In this document: positions 14,628 through 29,644 of the stretch, piece after piece | Layout: each line of letters starts with the position of its first letter | Numbering within the stretch: the stretch's first letter is position 1 | Assembly: GCF_001640805.2 (NCBI RefSeq) | Contig: NC_066850.1 | Location: 11,099,234-11,163,233, forward strand | DNA: 64,000 nucleotides | Origin: Lates calcarifer | Taxonomy: Eukaryota; Chordata; Actinopteri; Centropomidae | Reading direction: 5' to 3' | Translations under genes and position numbers: made by a program | The notes under the pieces: generated by a model | Databases searched by the model: none | The model's input: only the letters and a program-made list of their open reading frames with translations | Told to the model about the DNA's origin: nothing

Positions 14628-17600
14628 CGGGGATGAGAGACATAGGAAGACAGTTGTGCTTGTGTTTGAGTCTCGGCTGTATCTGACAACTGTGTTTGAG
14701 AACAAGTGGAGTCTGGAGATGGACTAATGTAGTTTGGTGATATGCCTACATATATAAGTGTGTGTATGTATGTATATGATAGTTTTGTTATGCCAGATTT
14801 TGCCAATATTGCACTGCATTTGAGGGTTGAGTTTACTTGTAAACAAACAAAAGTTTTGTTCACATGAGATATTCTGAATAATTAAAGTCTTGTTATGTTC
14901 ATACCTGGTGTCCACACGACTCCAGAGTTTTTTAGCCCTTCAGAGGGAGACTGCTGGTCATGTTTTAATTTGAAAACTCCAGAGTTTTAGTCTGGATGAC
15001 AATTAACTTGAGACTTTTGGAAATGATGACGCAGATATCCAGGTTCACTTCCTTATTGTGTCTCATCACTCAAAACATACTCTTCCCTGATTTGCCCGAT
15101 GTGTTGGCCCAAGCAGAGAAATCTCTGGTCTTACTTTCCTCCATTGCTGTTCCTCGTTCATAGTATTTTCTGCAGCTAAGCAACCGACTGCAGACTGAGT
15201 CGACATTCTGCTTCCTGTTTACACCAGCACGCACATGCCCAGTGTATGTGATTGGTCATGTGATATGCGTTTTCATGCGTGTTAGTATGGATGATTATTT
15301 CTGATATGGAGCTAAAACACTCGTCTGGATGGAGATCAAATGAAAACAGAAGAGTGTGGACGTAGCCTAAAACTACAGCTAGCTCCTGGTTAGCTTAGCT
15401 TAGCATAAATACTGGAAACAAGTGGAAACAGCTAGCCTGGCTCTCTCCAAACGTAACAAATCCTAAAACTCACTAATTACAGTTTTATGGTACAAATCTG
15501 ATGCATCAGGCTTTGGATACACAGAGAATACTTGTTATTAGCATCAATTTATTATTAGTTTTGGTCTTTTCATGGGATTTGTTGATAATGAGAAATGTAA
15601 AATACTACCAGCTTTATCCTTATAGGTGTTATAGAGACAAAAAGAGCCTGAAATGCAGGTATTTCCAGGCTGATATTGCAGCCTGTATCAATCTGGTGAA
15701 GTCATTATGTAACATCTGGAGGGTCAGTGGGGGAAGAGTGTAGGTTGTACACAATGATGGGTCAGTGTGACAGAGCAAGACTGGAAAATTTGTGTTACTG
15801 TCTGTGTGTGTGCTTTAGGGGGTTGAATTTTGAACTTTTGGGAAGCTACAGGAGGCCGACGGGAGGGATTTTTACAAGAAGGGGGATCCAAAGGGAGAAA
15901 AGGAGACGCTTTCTTTCCATTCATCATGTTGGAAGTCTGTTTTTCTTTATCGTCTCAGTCTGTGGATCTGTATTACTAATTCACACACACATGCACTGCA
16001 GTATCTATGAGTCAGATAACAAGTAGTTATCATAGTTTTGATAACTACTTGTGAACTCCACGCTTCCTATTTTTAACAAATTTCCTGTGGCTGAGCATAA
16101 ACACCTACAATAAAGCCTTTTTTTCCCTAAATCGTGAAACATTAATCAAACCAGAAAGAGGGTTAAAGACCACAGTATTAAACAGGAAGAGGCTGGAAAC
16201 TGTTTTGTAATGGATCTCCTGTGACATTTGTCACATGCAGAGGCTTTGTGTGTTTATGTATGTGTATTCCCGTCCTCGCCTGTGGGTGGAGAGTAAACAC
16301 TCGCAGCCTGGCTGGATGTCACGCCTAATGTTTTTCTCCCTCACATCCTGTTGTTTACATCCGTTAACTATCACTCCACCCCCGTCACATTTTTTGTTTA
16401 AAGAGAGGAGTCAAATATACAATAATATGAAGGCAGATGCATTTATATTCGTATATTCAGGAGCTTTAAATTGGACTGTTTTAATGTATTTTGTGTGGAT
16501 GACTGGCTGATATCTACTTTTGAAGTCCTTCTTTTGGAAAACTTCCCTCCCAGGACACACCTCTAATCTAAATATCTGATTTGTCCTCCTGACCTTTGAC
16601 CCAGCTCTGAGAAAAGAAATCTGCCCCGAGGGTTGGGCAGATGAAGTATTCACCTCAGAGTTCTCCAGAAATAGTTTTGGGTCTTGTTTAGGGAGCCCAA
16701 CATGATGCTGTCAGGTTCCACATTTTGTCCAACCAACACTAAAAATTGATGAAATTGAAATTCTCAGTCTCAAGATATTCAGTTTTTTCTTGATGCTTAA
16801 TCAACCAGATTTCTTAAAAGCATCAATTTTGCATGTTGTCTTTTCTTTCTTCTTGGCACTACAGTTATTTTGCTTGATCCTTGAATGTAGAATATATTAT
16901 ATACTGTTTGCATTATACTGATACCCAGCCCTAACCAGGAAATAACTACTTTCCCCCTGAGCCCTATAGATTAGTTGATTAATTAATCATTAATTTAACA
17001 TTTCCTAGTTCCAACCTCTAAATATATAGAATAGACATCTTTTCTTTTATAGCAAATTGAAAATTTAAAAAACTGGGCTTCATGAAATGATCATTTTCAC
17101 TATTTTCTGACATTTCATAGATGTAATGATTCAACAGTTAATTAAAACAGTTCATCAGTTGTAGCTGTAATCATCTCAGGATTCCCTTGTTTGCTGAAAA
17201 CTTGCAGGAGGTCCTTTGCTTCTTTTCCTCTTTTCTATTAGTACCTTGCTTTTTCCTGGTGCACTCATGGTTTCCTTGATTACGCGATAGTTTTGGCAAA
17301 CTGAGCCGGGATCGGTGTCTGGGATCTGGGTCACACAGTGTCTGTGCTGTGCTCTTATCCTTGTGAGAACCAGCTGGAGTCTCCCTTCGGAATGGGGGCA
17401 TTTTTGTGAAGGTAGATCATTCTGGCCGAGCTTCAGTTCTTCCATGGGAGATTGTTTACAGCCGGGATGAGACATTGTGGAAGAGATGATGTCAGTGAGA
17501 CGAATGTGTGTTTGCTTGTCTGCATGTTGGGAACGAGCAGAAGTAAATACACAAGAGGGAGAGAAACACAAACATGTGAAGCTCTACGAAATTTATTGCC

Positions 17601-20600
17601 TTTTCATGCCTGAATTGGTAAGCAATTTATTAAAAATGATGGTCTGATACATAAAACTGCATCATGTAAATTCTCTGACACAGTCCAGACATGAAACCTT
17701 GGTGCTGCCCCCTCCCCCAACACTTCCAGATAAGACCCAGATAGCAGCAGCCCTCCAAGGCCTGTGATTTGTCTTGTTTTTCTGACACACAATGCCACAG
17801 ACAAGCAGTTCTCAGGCCAAGTGCTGCTACAATAAATGTGAAGTGTTTCCAGAGTGATGTATAGTCCTGTTGACTATCACAGTTATCTCATGCATTTGGT
17901 TTGGCTTAGCTGAAATCTGCAAACGTCTCATGGTTTCAGCTTTTGTTGTTTGAAAGAGATTTGTACCGGCGTGTTATGGTGCAGCTTGTGTTGGGTTTGA
18001 TTATACATCACATGAATTATTTATCTCTGGGCAGGAGCAGCAATTTGTGGCTTTTGAATGCCAATGTTGGTCCAACACTTGGGACCAGAATGAAGTCTCT
18101 CAACAACTGTTCAGTGGATTGGGGTAAAAATTGGTACAAACATCCATGGTCCCCAGAGAATCAATCCTAATGACAGTTGACCATGACCATTCCTAAAAAT
18201 GTTGGTAGTCTGAGCAGGTAACGTTTTTTATGATAATTAAAGAAATGTTGATTTGAGAGTTCTTATTCGTATGAGTCCACCAGTGAAAGTCGTTTTATTT
18301 TAGCTGTTGTTCATGGACAGTATATTCTATATTCAGTATATTCTTAAATTCAACAAAACGCTCTCTTGCATTTAAGCTTCAATTTCTGTCATACTCAGCT
18401 TTACTTTTTTGTCTTTGAAACTAACACAACATGCTAATATGCTAAACTGTAGCACACAGCAGTAACATGCTAACGTTAGCTTTCGGCTCAGAGCACAGCT
18501 GCAGACATTCAAAGCAAACAGGGTGTTTTGATGGAAGATGAGTCAAGCCTGACAACAAAGAGCTGAGCCTGAAAAGCTGATGTCCCGAAATATCCACTGT
18601 ACTTTTTATCCATCAAGCAAATAAGTTTTTTGATATGTAAACAAACAGAATAACTATAAACACACTTATTGTGTTTAATGGAGAAATGTTGTTGCTATCC
18701 ATCTAGACCACTCAAACACCAATGTCCTGGTTCTACTTGATTCAACTATTTGCACTTAAGGTCAACAAAAAGTTTTAAGGGTTGTATTAAGAGCTTGTGG
18801 AGGAATCCCTGCCACTCCGCAGATAAAGTATCTCCACATGTACTTCAGCTAAGTGTTAAAACAGCTTGCACACATTGTTAGCATTCCAGCAGGTCCTTGC
18901 TGCACTTTGGCTTCCAGCTGCAGGAGTAGGATCCACCGGTTTCAGCCATGAATGCTAACAATGCTAACACAGTTCAAATATGCAAATGTTGTGCTCTCTT
19001 TTTCTTCAAGTGTTTTGGGAATTTGACCCGAATGGTGGGAATCAGCTCAAGAAGGTGGAGGGGCTGGATTTTACGAGCATCTCTTGACTGGCTTGGGGAC
19101 AAATGAATGACATTTTCCGCCTCTGTGCCAAAATACCATTGAGCAAAGCTTTTACAGAAGCAAGGCACTGTTGTAAGAGTGACTCTTCTTGAATAAAAGA
19201 AGCTGTAAATTAACTTCCAAGAAGATGCTGTTGGAATAATTAAGGTTAAAGTTACATTAGGCATCATAAAATACAGATATACTTTTGTTAAAGCTCCTCA
19301 ACTGTGACACTTTGCTGCTTTTCCTTGTGATATTGTAGTAATTGGATTATTTTTGGGGTTTGGGCTGTTGGTCGATCAAAATAAGGCATTTAGTAACACT
19401 CTACGGATACTGTGATGTGTGTTTTTTTTTAACTGCTCATGTTGTAAAACTCAAATGATTTATCTGTTAATTGAGAAAATAAACAGCAGTTGCAGCTATA
19501 AACCCACACTAAAACACTTTATAGATGTTGATTTATTAGAAAGTGGTGTCTAAAGTTTAAAAGAAATGAAGTCTTTTCATGTTTTTCACAGTTATTGATG
19601 ACAGAGACATCACTGAGAGGCAGTGGTACAGTTTGTCTTAACAGGCAGATAAATCTTCAGATATCTCTTCAACCTTTAATACTAGTTATCTGGTCATGAT
19701 GGGACACGTGTGGGTGATTTGAACGATGGATCCAAACCAAACTTAATGAGTCACTGGATTTATCTTGACGTACAGTAAATTCATGTGTGTGTGTGTGTGT
19801 GTTTGTGTGTTTGTGTGTGTGGGAGAGAGCGTGCGAGTGTGTGTGTGTGTTTGCCTGTTTTATTAGTGTGTTTGCAGCCTGTGTGTCATCAACAAAAGTA
19901 CACACAGATGAGTCCAGGGCAAGGTACACACACATGTACAAATACACACACTCAGCTGGAGACACACTCGCGATAGATGACCTTTAGGCCTCTGTGTGTG
20001 TGTGTGTGTGTCTTTTAGCATTGTCAGACATTTTTTCCACTGCATTCTCTCACATCTGGTTTGTCGTTTCAGAGGAGGAAGGTGTTACATCATCATCGCA
20101 CTTTTCCTCTTCCTCTTCGTAACCCCTCTGGTTGTTAAGGGTTAAAACAGACACAATTACAGACCTGAGAGGACATTCCCTCTCCTCCCTGCCCGCTCTC
20201 AGACCGTTAATTTTGCTGCTAACTACTGACCTACACAGCTGTCGAGGCTTTTATTGACAAGTCTCATCAGGCACTACCGTGTCAGGTACCGTGGTTTTTA
20301 TAAGGATCTCACCAGTTTGTTAGAAGAAAGTCCTCCTGGTCGTCAAATCAAGTATGGTAATGCCTTTTGATGCTCCGTGTTAACACTTCAGCCTTCACTA
20401 AGTCTCATGATGGGGTGGCATTTATTGATATTTAGTAGTAGAAATTTTAATCAGATTTTTATTTTCATCTTACAATTAATACTTTAGAAAAATATATATC
20501 AGTTTTTTCTGAAAAATAAAATGTACCTGTTAATGATTGCTTCCTAATAGAGTTGAATATGCTCAGTAACGTTAAAGCCTGAGTAAAACCTGAGTTTTGG

Positions 20601-23600
20601 TACTAAAACGATCTATTTCAATGTCAAACTCAGTGGATTTAATCACATTTTTCAAATTAATCAGTGTTTAATGTACCAAAAATGTTGCCTAAATGAATCA
20701 CGGTACAGTTTAATTTCAAGAAATTGTGATTTAAATCAGGCAGTGTCTTAATAAAGAAAAACTCAGAATAACCAAAGACGGACTAACTTCACATACTTAA
20801 TAGTTTTATGTATTTTTATGTAATACTACCTCCCTGCAGATAATTTTCTTAAAACAGACCTGACAGTCACTTCATTATTTAGTCAGATATCGTGTTCACG
20901 TTGGCTGATCAGTGACGTGCTGATGACATTTTCAGTTGTAATGGAGTCTGTGGTTGCAGAAAGGAGCAGCAAAGTCAATGTTTTTCACTTCACCTCTGTA
21001 CAGATTCAAACTATAAGCTTTGTTGACTCATCCAGGCTTTTTGGCTGTTTTATTTGGTTGTAGCTAAGATGAAATCTTAATTCCTAATGCAGCGAATACT
21101 TAGCTTAGATAAGTCGATTTCTCTCTGACAGGGGTGGAAATGCTGCCAACTGAAGGAACTGTAGGTCCCACTTGTGCCACCAAAACATTTCTGACCGGTC
21201 AGGGGATGGACACAGGACCTTTGAGGTTGTCCTGTGGTGTCTGGCACTGGGACATTGGCAGTGTCCTGTGGGGTTGGACCTCCACTGACCTGACTTGTTC
21301 GGGCTTATCCCACAGATTGTAGATGAGATTGGGATCTTGGGAATCAGCACCTTGGGCTCTTTGTGGTGTTTTTTGAGACATTTCTGAGCAGTTTTTCCGG
21401 TGTGGTGGGAGCATTGTCCTGCTGGAAGGAGGCTGCTGCTTTTTAGGTGGGTGGTACGTGTCAAAGTAACATCCAGATGAGTGAAAGACCCAGGGATTCC
21501 CACATATCTTAATGCTAAATTCGTAATATCCAAAGGGAATGTCACCAGTATCAAATTCAGTATGTTGTCATATTTGTGACTATAGTGGAATATTAGTGTG
21601 CATGTAAAGGTATTGAATGATTATGGTAGATTATTTTGTTTACTGCACAGCTTTGGGGGTATAGTTTCACTGTTGCACTATTACTATTATTTCCCAATAC
21701 ATTGTCTTTCTTTAATGTTTTATTCCAGGAATTTCCAGTAGTGTCACTGTCAGCCCTGCAGTCACTCCCCAAAGCGCCATAACAATCCAGCTAACTTTAA
21801 AACTAAATTTGCTCTTTCTTCAACAGAGTTCTGACCTAGTTTTCACTTCATCTGTTTTCCTCTGGTTTGATTAAGATCGGACATGTTTAAAGTATATGTG
21901 AACCTGCAGGGGTTTACAAAAGGCTTGTCTCTGTTTGCATAGCACAAGATTTCTCTGCACTGCGGTAATCGCTCTGCATTTCCTCCTCCATCTACGGACT
22001 TCATCACGGCTTCAATTAAAAGATTACAATCTGCACTTTCAGCGATGTTCTCCGCTTGTTTCTATGTGACAATTCAAGAAAATATGAGAATAGCCTCTTT
22101 GTTATCACCTCCTCTCCTTCAGAGGAGTTAGTAACCTACTGATTTTTTGCTCCAGATCCAGTTTAAACTCCCAGTTTTTCCCATTTAGGTTCCAGCTTAT
22201 TCTGTTTCCCAGCTGGAGAGTGTAGAGTTACAGTCGGCCCTAAATAACACCTCACTGTCGGGCAGCAAAGACAAAGAGGTTTCTGTTGTGTGTCTCTGTG
22301 TGTGTGTGTGTGTGTATATGTGTGTGTGATGAGTTACACCCAGCCAGTGACTGATCCTAAGGCCTGGTCGACTGCCCCCTTGCATTGCATTTTTTTCTTT
22401 CATACACACTCACACACAACCACAACCACACACTCCAAATGCAGAAATGACAGGGAGTCTATAAACCCTCGCTATGTTTCTTTGGTGTGGCTCTGTTTTC
22501 ATGCAGGCAGACTTGGACCTCAAACCGTTTCCTGTTCTTAAACAAGACAAGGATTCGGTCCTTTCTGAGTCCTCATGCTGGGCTGGATGATTCATTTATT
22601 TGTGTCTAAATTTAAGATGATTTTAAAGGTGATTTTCGTGCTGTATTGTGAAGCAGAGGGAAAAACCGCAGAGAGAAAAGGGTGGTGTCAAAGGTCATAT
22701 AAACCAGATTTAAACCCACAAAATATGGCTTAGGTTTGGTCTTAAACATCATTTCTGTGTGTAATTACTCCTCCGTAAAAACTACGCCCTCTTTTTCTTT
22801 TCCCATCTTTAAGTCTTTTTGGGCTGAAAGCTGAATCAGTCTCCATTTTCTTACATCTTCTTTCTCTCAATAATGTAAAACAATATCCTGATAATTTCTA
22901 CTTAATCTGAAAAATTATATATTGCAGGTTAGAGCTACAAAAGTTTATCAAGTAACTGAAAAATCTGAAAAAATAATCATTTAAGCAATGATTTTGACAA
23001 TCAATTAATCGCCCAAACACAGAGATATACACCGTCCTAAGTATGAAAGTATGATGGAAAACTAGTGAAGGTGATATGGACTATAATTATTTGTTATTCC
23101 TAGCAGTATATAACTCCTAATGATATATAACTTATTTAATAAATGTAACCCGGATCCAGAGAAGCAGCACAATAGATGGAAGGACTGACTAAGACCTTTA
23201 AAGCACTAAACTCTGTGACTTTTTGAGACCTGCAGATGCTCTGGTCTAAAGCTCTTTTTCCTACTTTTAGCGTAAAAAAACAACAACCAGTATTTTATTC
23301 ATTTGAGCTGACATTATAATTACTGTCATCATCACAGCACAGCTCACAACTGACAGTGTGTGTGCACTTTGTATGAAGATCTGAAGGGGTGTGACAATGT
23401 CAGATGTGTAGAAGATGGCTCTTGGTAACCGTGGAGATTTAGTTGTTGCCAGGAGACGCTGGGGGAAGTGGGAGGTAAAACGTTGTAAACTACTGTAAAT
23501 GTTTATGTACTTTAATACACATTCATATCATGAATTGTTTCAGTGACACACACTTATGGTTAGAAATGGACCCACTGGGGGATAGATGTGTAAATATTGC

Positions 23601-23648
23601 CCTCCCTCCCCCCCTTGAGTAGATTCACGGTATGCTGTCAGTGTTTGC

Positions 23649-23683
<35 letters not shown>

Positions 23684-25141
23684 CCCCATCAGAGGCCTGA
23701 AATCGGGCCATATAGGGCAGCGTGCGGCAGCAGGAGTGTGCTGCGTGTTTATGAAGTGAGGAGGTCATTTGTGTTGGTAATAGAAAATGCTGGAAGTCAA
23801 CTCCTCTCTTTCTCAGTCTGTAATCGAAGCCACATGCTTGGCATTCGGCCGTCCACCCTCCTCCTGTTTCCTCCCTTCCTCCATCTTGATTTCACTCTCG
23901 CTCTATCCATCCGTCCATCCATGCAGACATCTATTGTCAGCCGTCTTTTGTCTGCTGTTACATAACTAAACTAAATGTGTCTAAACTGTACAGTAGACAT
24001 GACTGTAGATTTTCGCTAAATCAGACTTTCTTCCTTCCTTTTTTTCCTCTTCAACTTCATGTGAGTCTAATTTAAATTGTTTATTTCCTTCTCATTGGCT
24101 GAGCCCAGACTGGTCCCATATGGATAATATTTCCATTGGTCACATTCGGTGAATTCTGCCTGGTTACACAACCAGAAGTTACATCCGCAATTTTTTCACG
24201 CCCTCTTAGTGCAATGAGTTCAAGTCAGGACAGGACTGGGAAAAGAAAAATGTACATTTTGTAGTTTCTGTCACACATTTGTAATATAAGATGGGACGTT
24301 TATGGTTCCCTGTGTGGATAAATATGCTGTGTTGTAACCAAATAATGTTGGTTTTGGGATATGGGTGTAAACTTGATGCAACCCCCATTTTCAGCAAAAC
24401 AGATGAAAAAAAATGTGTTACATGCCAAAACTGACAGCGGTAGACCACAGTGTGACACAAAAATACTGCAAAAATAATGTGTGATTTATACCAACATCTG
24501 CTTATAAACTATAGAGACAAAGTCTCATTACAGAGACCAGGGTACAGAGGTTCATCAGTGACAAAACTATAGGGTGAGGAAAACAAAACAGACATACAAG
24601 ACACAATAGTGTACATTTGGTCACCTATGACAAATGACGAAAGTCTATGTCTGTATACACATACTATATATTGTCAAATAGACATAATGTACACAAGAGG
24701 AAATAACAGAATTGTTTTTATGGCACACCCTGTCCATGGATGAAGATGTTTTATATTTAATATTTTATATTATGTTACGACATATATTGCTTTGCTGATT
24801 ACTTAGCTCTCATTTATTTTTATTGTATTTTGTTGAATATTGTATAACGAAACAGACAAAAAATGTGCCAGTGGGCTGAGACTGTTTCACTCATTTATGG
24901 TAAAATTCAACTTTGTGCAAGAGTTTTCTATAATCAAATGTTTCTAGAATCTGGTTAATGTGTTTAAAATCACTGTGGACTGAATATGTTTGGGTTTTTG
25001 ACTGTTGTTTGGACCAAACAAGATATCGAATCATAAACATTAACAGCAGCCTCAGTGCAGATATTTATTTATAAAATGTAAGGGCATGATGGTTAGAGGT
25101 CTTGTCTATAAGCTTCCTGTTAGAAAATGCAGCTGTATTTA

Positions 25142-25178
<37 letters not shown>

Positions 25179-27873
25179 AGATGTATGTCAGTGTGTTACC
25201 ATCACATCACCACCGAGGTTTTGCTTTGGCTGCCTTTTTGTTATAACTAGACACTAGACATAACACCTGAGCATGGAGGGAGATCTACAGACACTCACCT
25301 TGTTGAGAGATGAGAGCAGGAGAGAAGAAGAATGCAACAGCAGGAAGGTGGTGGTGGTGGAGGAGGACGAGAGGCTGATGGGGAGGGGGCGAAAGAGGAG
25401 ATTTAAGGGTGGAGGAGGATTCGTCTGTTAACTTCTGCATGTGTTTTGTAAATGTATCACCACACTGAGAGTCACACAGACAGACAGACAGACAGACAGA
25501 CAGGGAGACACTGATTGGTGGGGGGAGATTTTCAACCCAGTTTGTTTTAAGTGGGAAACAGTTTTACAGGTTTCTGATTGGCTGCTTAAGTGTTCCCTGG
25601 GGGAGAGCCGAGGGAAAACTTCAAGGAAAGCCATCAATAAAGAATTTAACAGCCTCTAATTACAGACAGGGAGTCACAGACTCCTAACTACAGGCTTTAT
25701 GTAATTATCTACCTGTCTCCTCCTGCACACGGCCTCATCTCTCATGGGATCAAATTTATAGTATTTTCTTTCTCCTTTCTTTGCAGCACTTCTCAGAGCT
25801 CCTCGACGACCTGTCCCAGGATGCTTTGCTGGGCCAGCTGCTCAGCGACCCCTTCCTTTCCGGGGTGCGGGGCGGAGCGGAGGCCATGGAGGGCGAGGAC
25901 GGAGGCGACCTGTCCCCGTCCTCACCCCTACCCCCTCACATCACGGCCGAGCACAGCTACTCGCTCTGCGGGGACAGCCGGCCGCAGTCGCCGCTGTCGC
26001 ACCTGACCGGAGAGCAAGGCAGCGAAGCAGGTGAGACGCAGAAGATAAGACACGCTCTTCAGACAGATACTGATGTGTTACATAATAAAGATGCAGTTTG
26101 AAACGTACATTCAGTAGCACAGAAACACTGACAGACGTCCGTGTCGTCTGTCCTGCAGCAGAGTCTGACGGGGATTCATCTGAGTGGCCCATGGAGCAGG
26201 AGGAAGCTATAGACGGCCTCCTGTGTGAGACTCCCTCCCTGCTCCCCACCCTCTCCCTGTCTCTGGCCTCCAGCGAGGGGCCACAAGCACCCGAGGGCCC
26301 CACTGTGGCCCCTGCTGCTGCTGCTGCCAGCCCAGCTCAGACCACAGCCAGCAGCCACAACCACGGCAAAGGCATCAAGGTGAGAAACCAGAGACATGAT
26401 GAATTTTTTTTCAGAATTTTTTTCAGTTTTTCATTGTGTGTTACTTCAACTTTTCTCTCTTCTTCCTCCTGTTTCTCTCGTTCCGTTTACAGATAAAAGA
26501 GGAGAATATCATCCCTCAGATTAAACTGGAGCCTCATGAAGTCGACCAGTTTCTCAATCTTTCACCAAAAGGTCAGAATTCACATGAAGCAATGAGGACC
26601 CCTTCTGGCCGTGTAGAAGAACGCAAATATTTTACTTGAAGTAGAAGTGGTAATAAAATATTGTGAATATACTCCATTACAAGTAAAAACCATTCATTTA
26701 GAATCAATTGAAATCAACTTGTGTAAAAAAAACTGATCAAAACATTCAAAACATGCCTACTGCAATGACAGAAAGTGGGTAAAAAAAAAAGATAATGAAA
26801 CTTTAATGACTTAAAAGTTGTATTTGGCCATCTGACTCTGTACTTACTTACTGGAAAATCCTCTCAAACTGCAAAATGGATTGAGTTGAGATAACTGATG
26901 CTGACTTAAGGACCAGCAGCATCTCAAGGAAGTTTTTTCTCAGAGGAAAAAAAAGCTCAAGTTTTGTCCTGAAATACTTTAGATTGTTTCTTTTATCCTG
27001 AGAAACTGTCATTTCTGCCTCTGTTGTGCTCGTTAATCAGTGAACCTTGTGTTTCAGGTCTGGAGTCTCTGCAGATGCCTCCCACTCCTCCCAGTTCCCA
27101 CGGCAGCGACTCTGAGGGCAGCCAGAGCCCTGTCCACGCCCCGCCCGGCCTCTCCTGCCCCACCTCTCCCACCAGCCCCTCTCCATCCCAGGCCAGCCTG
27201 AAGGTGTCGCCTCGCGCTGCCTCCTCCCTGTCCAACTCCCCTCTGCTCACTGCTCCTCATGTGAGTACTGACCATCTTTTAAAACTGTGCCAGTACGATG
27301 AGAGAGTTTCTGAATCTGGGTTTTTTTTTTTTGCGTGTGTGTGTAGAAACTGCAGGGGTCAGGGCCGCTGATCCTGACCGAGGAGGAGCGGCGCACCCTG
27401 GTGGCCGAAGGTTACCCTGTTCCCACCAAACTGCCGCTCACCAAAGCCGAGGAGAAGGCGCTGAAGAAGATCCGCAGGAAGATAAAGAACAAGGTACAAA
27501 CTACAGCCTGGATGCACAAATATATTAATGTTATTGTAGAAAGAAATAAAGAATAGTAAAACAGTGTTTTTTTTATCCGTGAGAGTCTGTTTGCACCTGT
27601 TTTATTCAACCTGACATAAATAAATTCTAACAAGAGAATGTCTAAAGAACAGGAGAAAGTTAAACCTGAATAAGAATCAGTCAACAGCAGTTCCAATCCC
27701 AAATATCTGTTAATTGTCTCCAAGCCATTACACTGGTTCAGCCAGTATAGTAGTTCAGATAACTGTACATACCTGTTATTCCAGTATAGGCACCAGTGTA
27801 ATTTTGTAACTCAAAGCCAAACACACAAATCAAACTTTGTGTGATTATTTATCTAACTGTATTCCCTCCTTTG

Positions 27874-27921
<48 letters not shown>

Positions 27922-29391
27922 TCAGATTTCAGCTCAGGAGAGTCGCAGGAAGAAGAAAGAGTACATGGACGCTCTGGAGAAGAAGTAAGTCCTCCTCTTC
28001 TTGTTCTTCATCCTTTCATCACACTGTATCAAAAACACTGAGTCACTCTACGGAAACAAACCTTAATTCATTTAGATTCCTGATAAACTGAAATAATCTT
28101 ATAAATGTTAAGTATTTAAATAATCTCCTGTTTGATAAAATGACTTTGAACCATTCAGTAATTAGAATTTCTTGCACTGAAGCGTTGAATTTTAGGATTA
28201 TCTGCAGGATGAATGTCACAGAATGTAATGCTACAAAGAGAAACTAAAATTTGTCACTTACAGTAAATAACATGCAATGAATGTTTCATGAAAAAGACCA
28301 TTTGGAATATGTGCAGCATAAAAAACTGAGATTATATACTAATTATTTAGTCATGCAAGATAAATGTGATTTACTGTACATTGTGTGGAGATGTCTGTAC
28401 AGTCACTGACCCTGCAGTACTTCTGTCTGACCACAGGGTGGAGACCTGCTCCAATGAAAACAACGAACTACGCAGGAAAGTGGAAACTCTGGAGTGTACA
28501 AACAAGTGAGAGCCACTGTCTCGATATTATACCTACATATACATACACTTCACTTCATGTGTGATTTAATGTATAATAAATGTCCTCACATTTCCTATTT
28601 TAGACCATTAACTCATGATTTCCATGAGGGATCCTTTGAAGTAACAAAAGTTTAGACATCATATAAGATAATTAATAGCTAGACCTTCTATAGCTGTATC
28701 ATATGGGTAATATAGATTATAATTAATGCACATATACACTAATAATACTGCAGGAAAATACTGTCTTTCCTGATAAAAATTAGGATATTTGTCTTGTCCT
28801 CGGGCGTCACCATAATGTGTCTGTGCTCTGAGATTAATATTGCTGCCTTCATGTTCCTCATATTTTTCCTGGGAATCATACTGTTTTCAACTCCACCCTG
28901 TTTTTAATCAAACTTTACTGCAGCACTAGAGAAGCTTTCGTTTTAATACAAAGCTGTCTGTTTCTTCTGACCAGCACAGTGTTTTGGGAAAATACTTGAG
29001 CATCAGGAACGATGACAAGTTTGACTGCAGTCAGTCACTGAGATTCAAGGATGGTGACAATCAAAAACATCAGGCGTTCAGGCCTAAAAATGTCCCTCTG
29101 TCTGCCTCCAAACATCCTCCCTTTCTTCTGACAATCCTTTAAAGGCTTTTTTTGTTATATTATTATTACACACACGCACACACACGCTGTAGTGATAGAG
29201 GAGCAGCAATGATGTGTCGGGAAACACTGACTGAATTTTATTATTTGCAAATAATGCTGAATGGAAAGCTCCCCGTGGATCTGTTCAGCTGCAATTTTGC
29301 ACCCATGCATAACCATGAGGTTATTTTAATGTAAAATGCTCAAGCTGCTTCAAACAGGCTGTGTTGTTTGCTCCTGTCATGCACTGTGTGA

Positions 29392-29436
<45 letters not shown>

Positions 29437-29552
29437 GTATACCTGACTTGACTGGAACACAGCTGTTTTGAGTTGTATTTTGCACTCAGTGGTTAAAGTG
29501 GGCTTAATTATCACTGTCTAAAAGTTAAATGAACCAGTTGCGTGTGTGTGTG

Positions 29553-29644
<92 letters not shown>

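Larger units (their letters stand above)
4419..25786 (+). other. creb3l2: creb3l2 intron 1 (21.4 kb)
   Basis: It is bounded by GTAAGT and TTTGCAG. It contains no exon I can support. It holds many CA/GT and GA microsatellites, MITE copies (6190-6426, 15376-15500, 16966-17172), a fish interspersed-repeat fragment (18096-18200) and a Tc1-type transposase relic (21128-21505). Remaining long stretches are AT-rich and unassigned. Confidence 0.9.

Noticed and set aside
14510..14863. Minus-strand frame of 117 codons with a Ser-Leu repeat
   Set aside because: Produced by the GA microsatellite at 14583-14625; no family resemblance.
17176..17571. Minus-strand frame of 131 codons
   Set aside because: Moderately complex but no recognised domain, splice context or homology; treated as chance within intron 1.
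21105..21554. Intact minus-strand gene of 149 codons
   Set aside because: Transposase motifs fall in more than one frame, so the open frame is a fragment of a dead transposon, not a gene.
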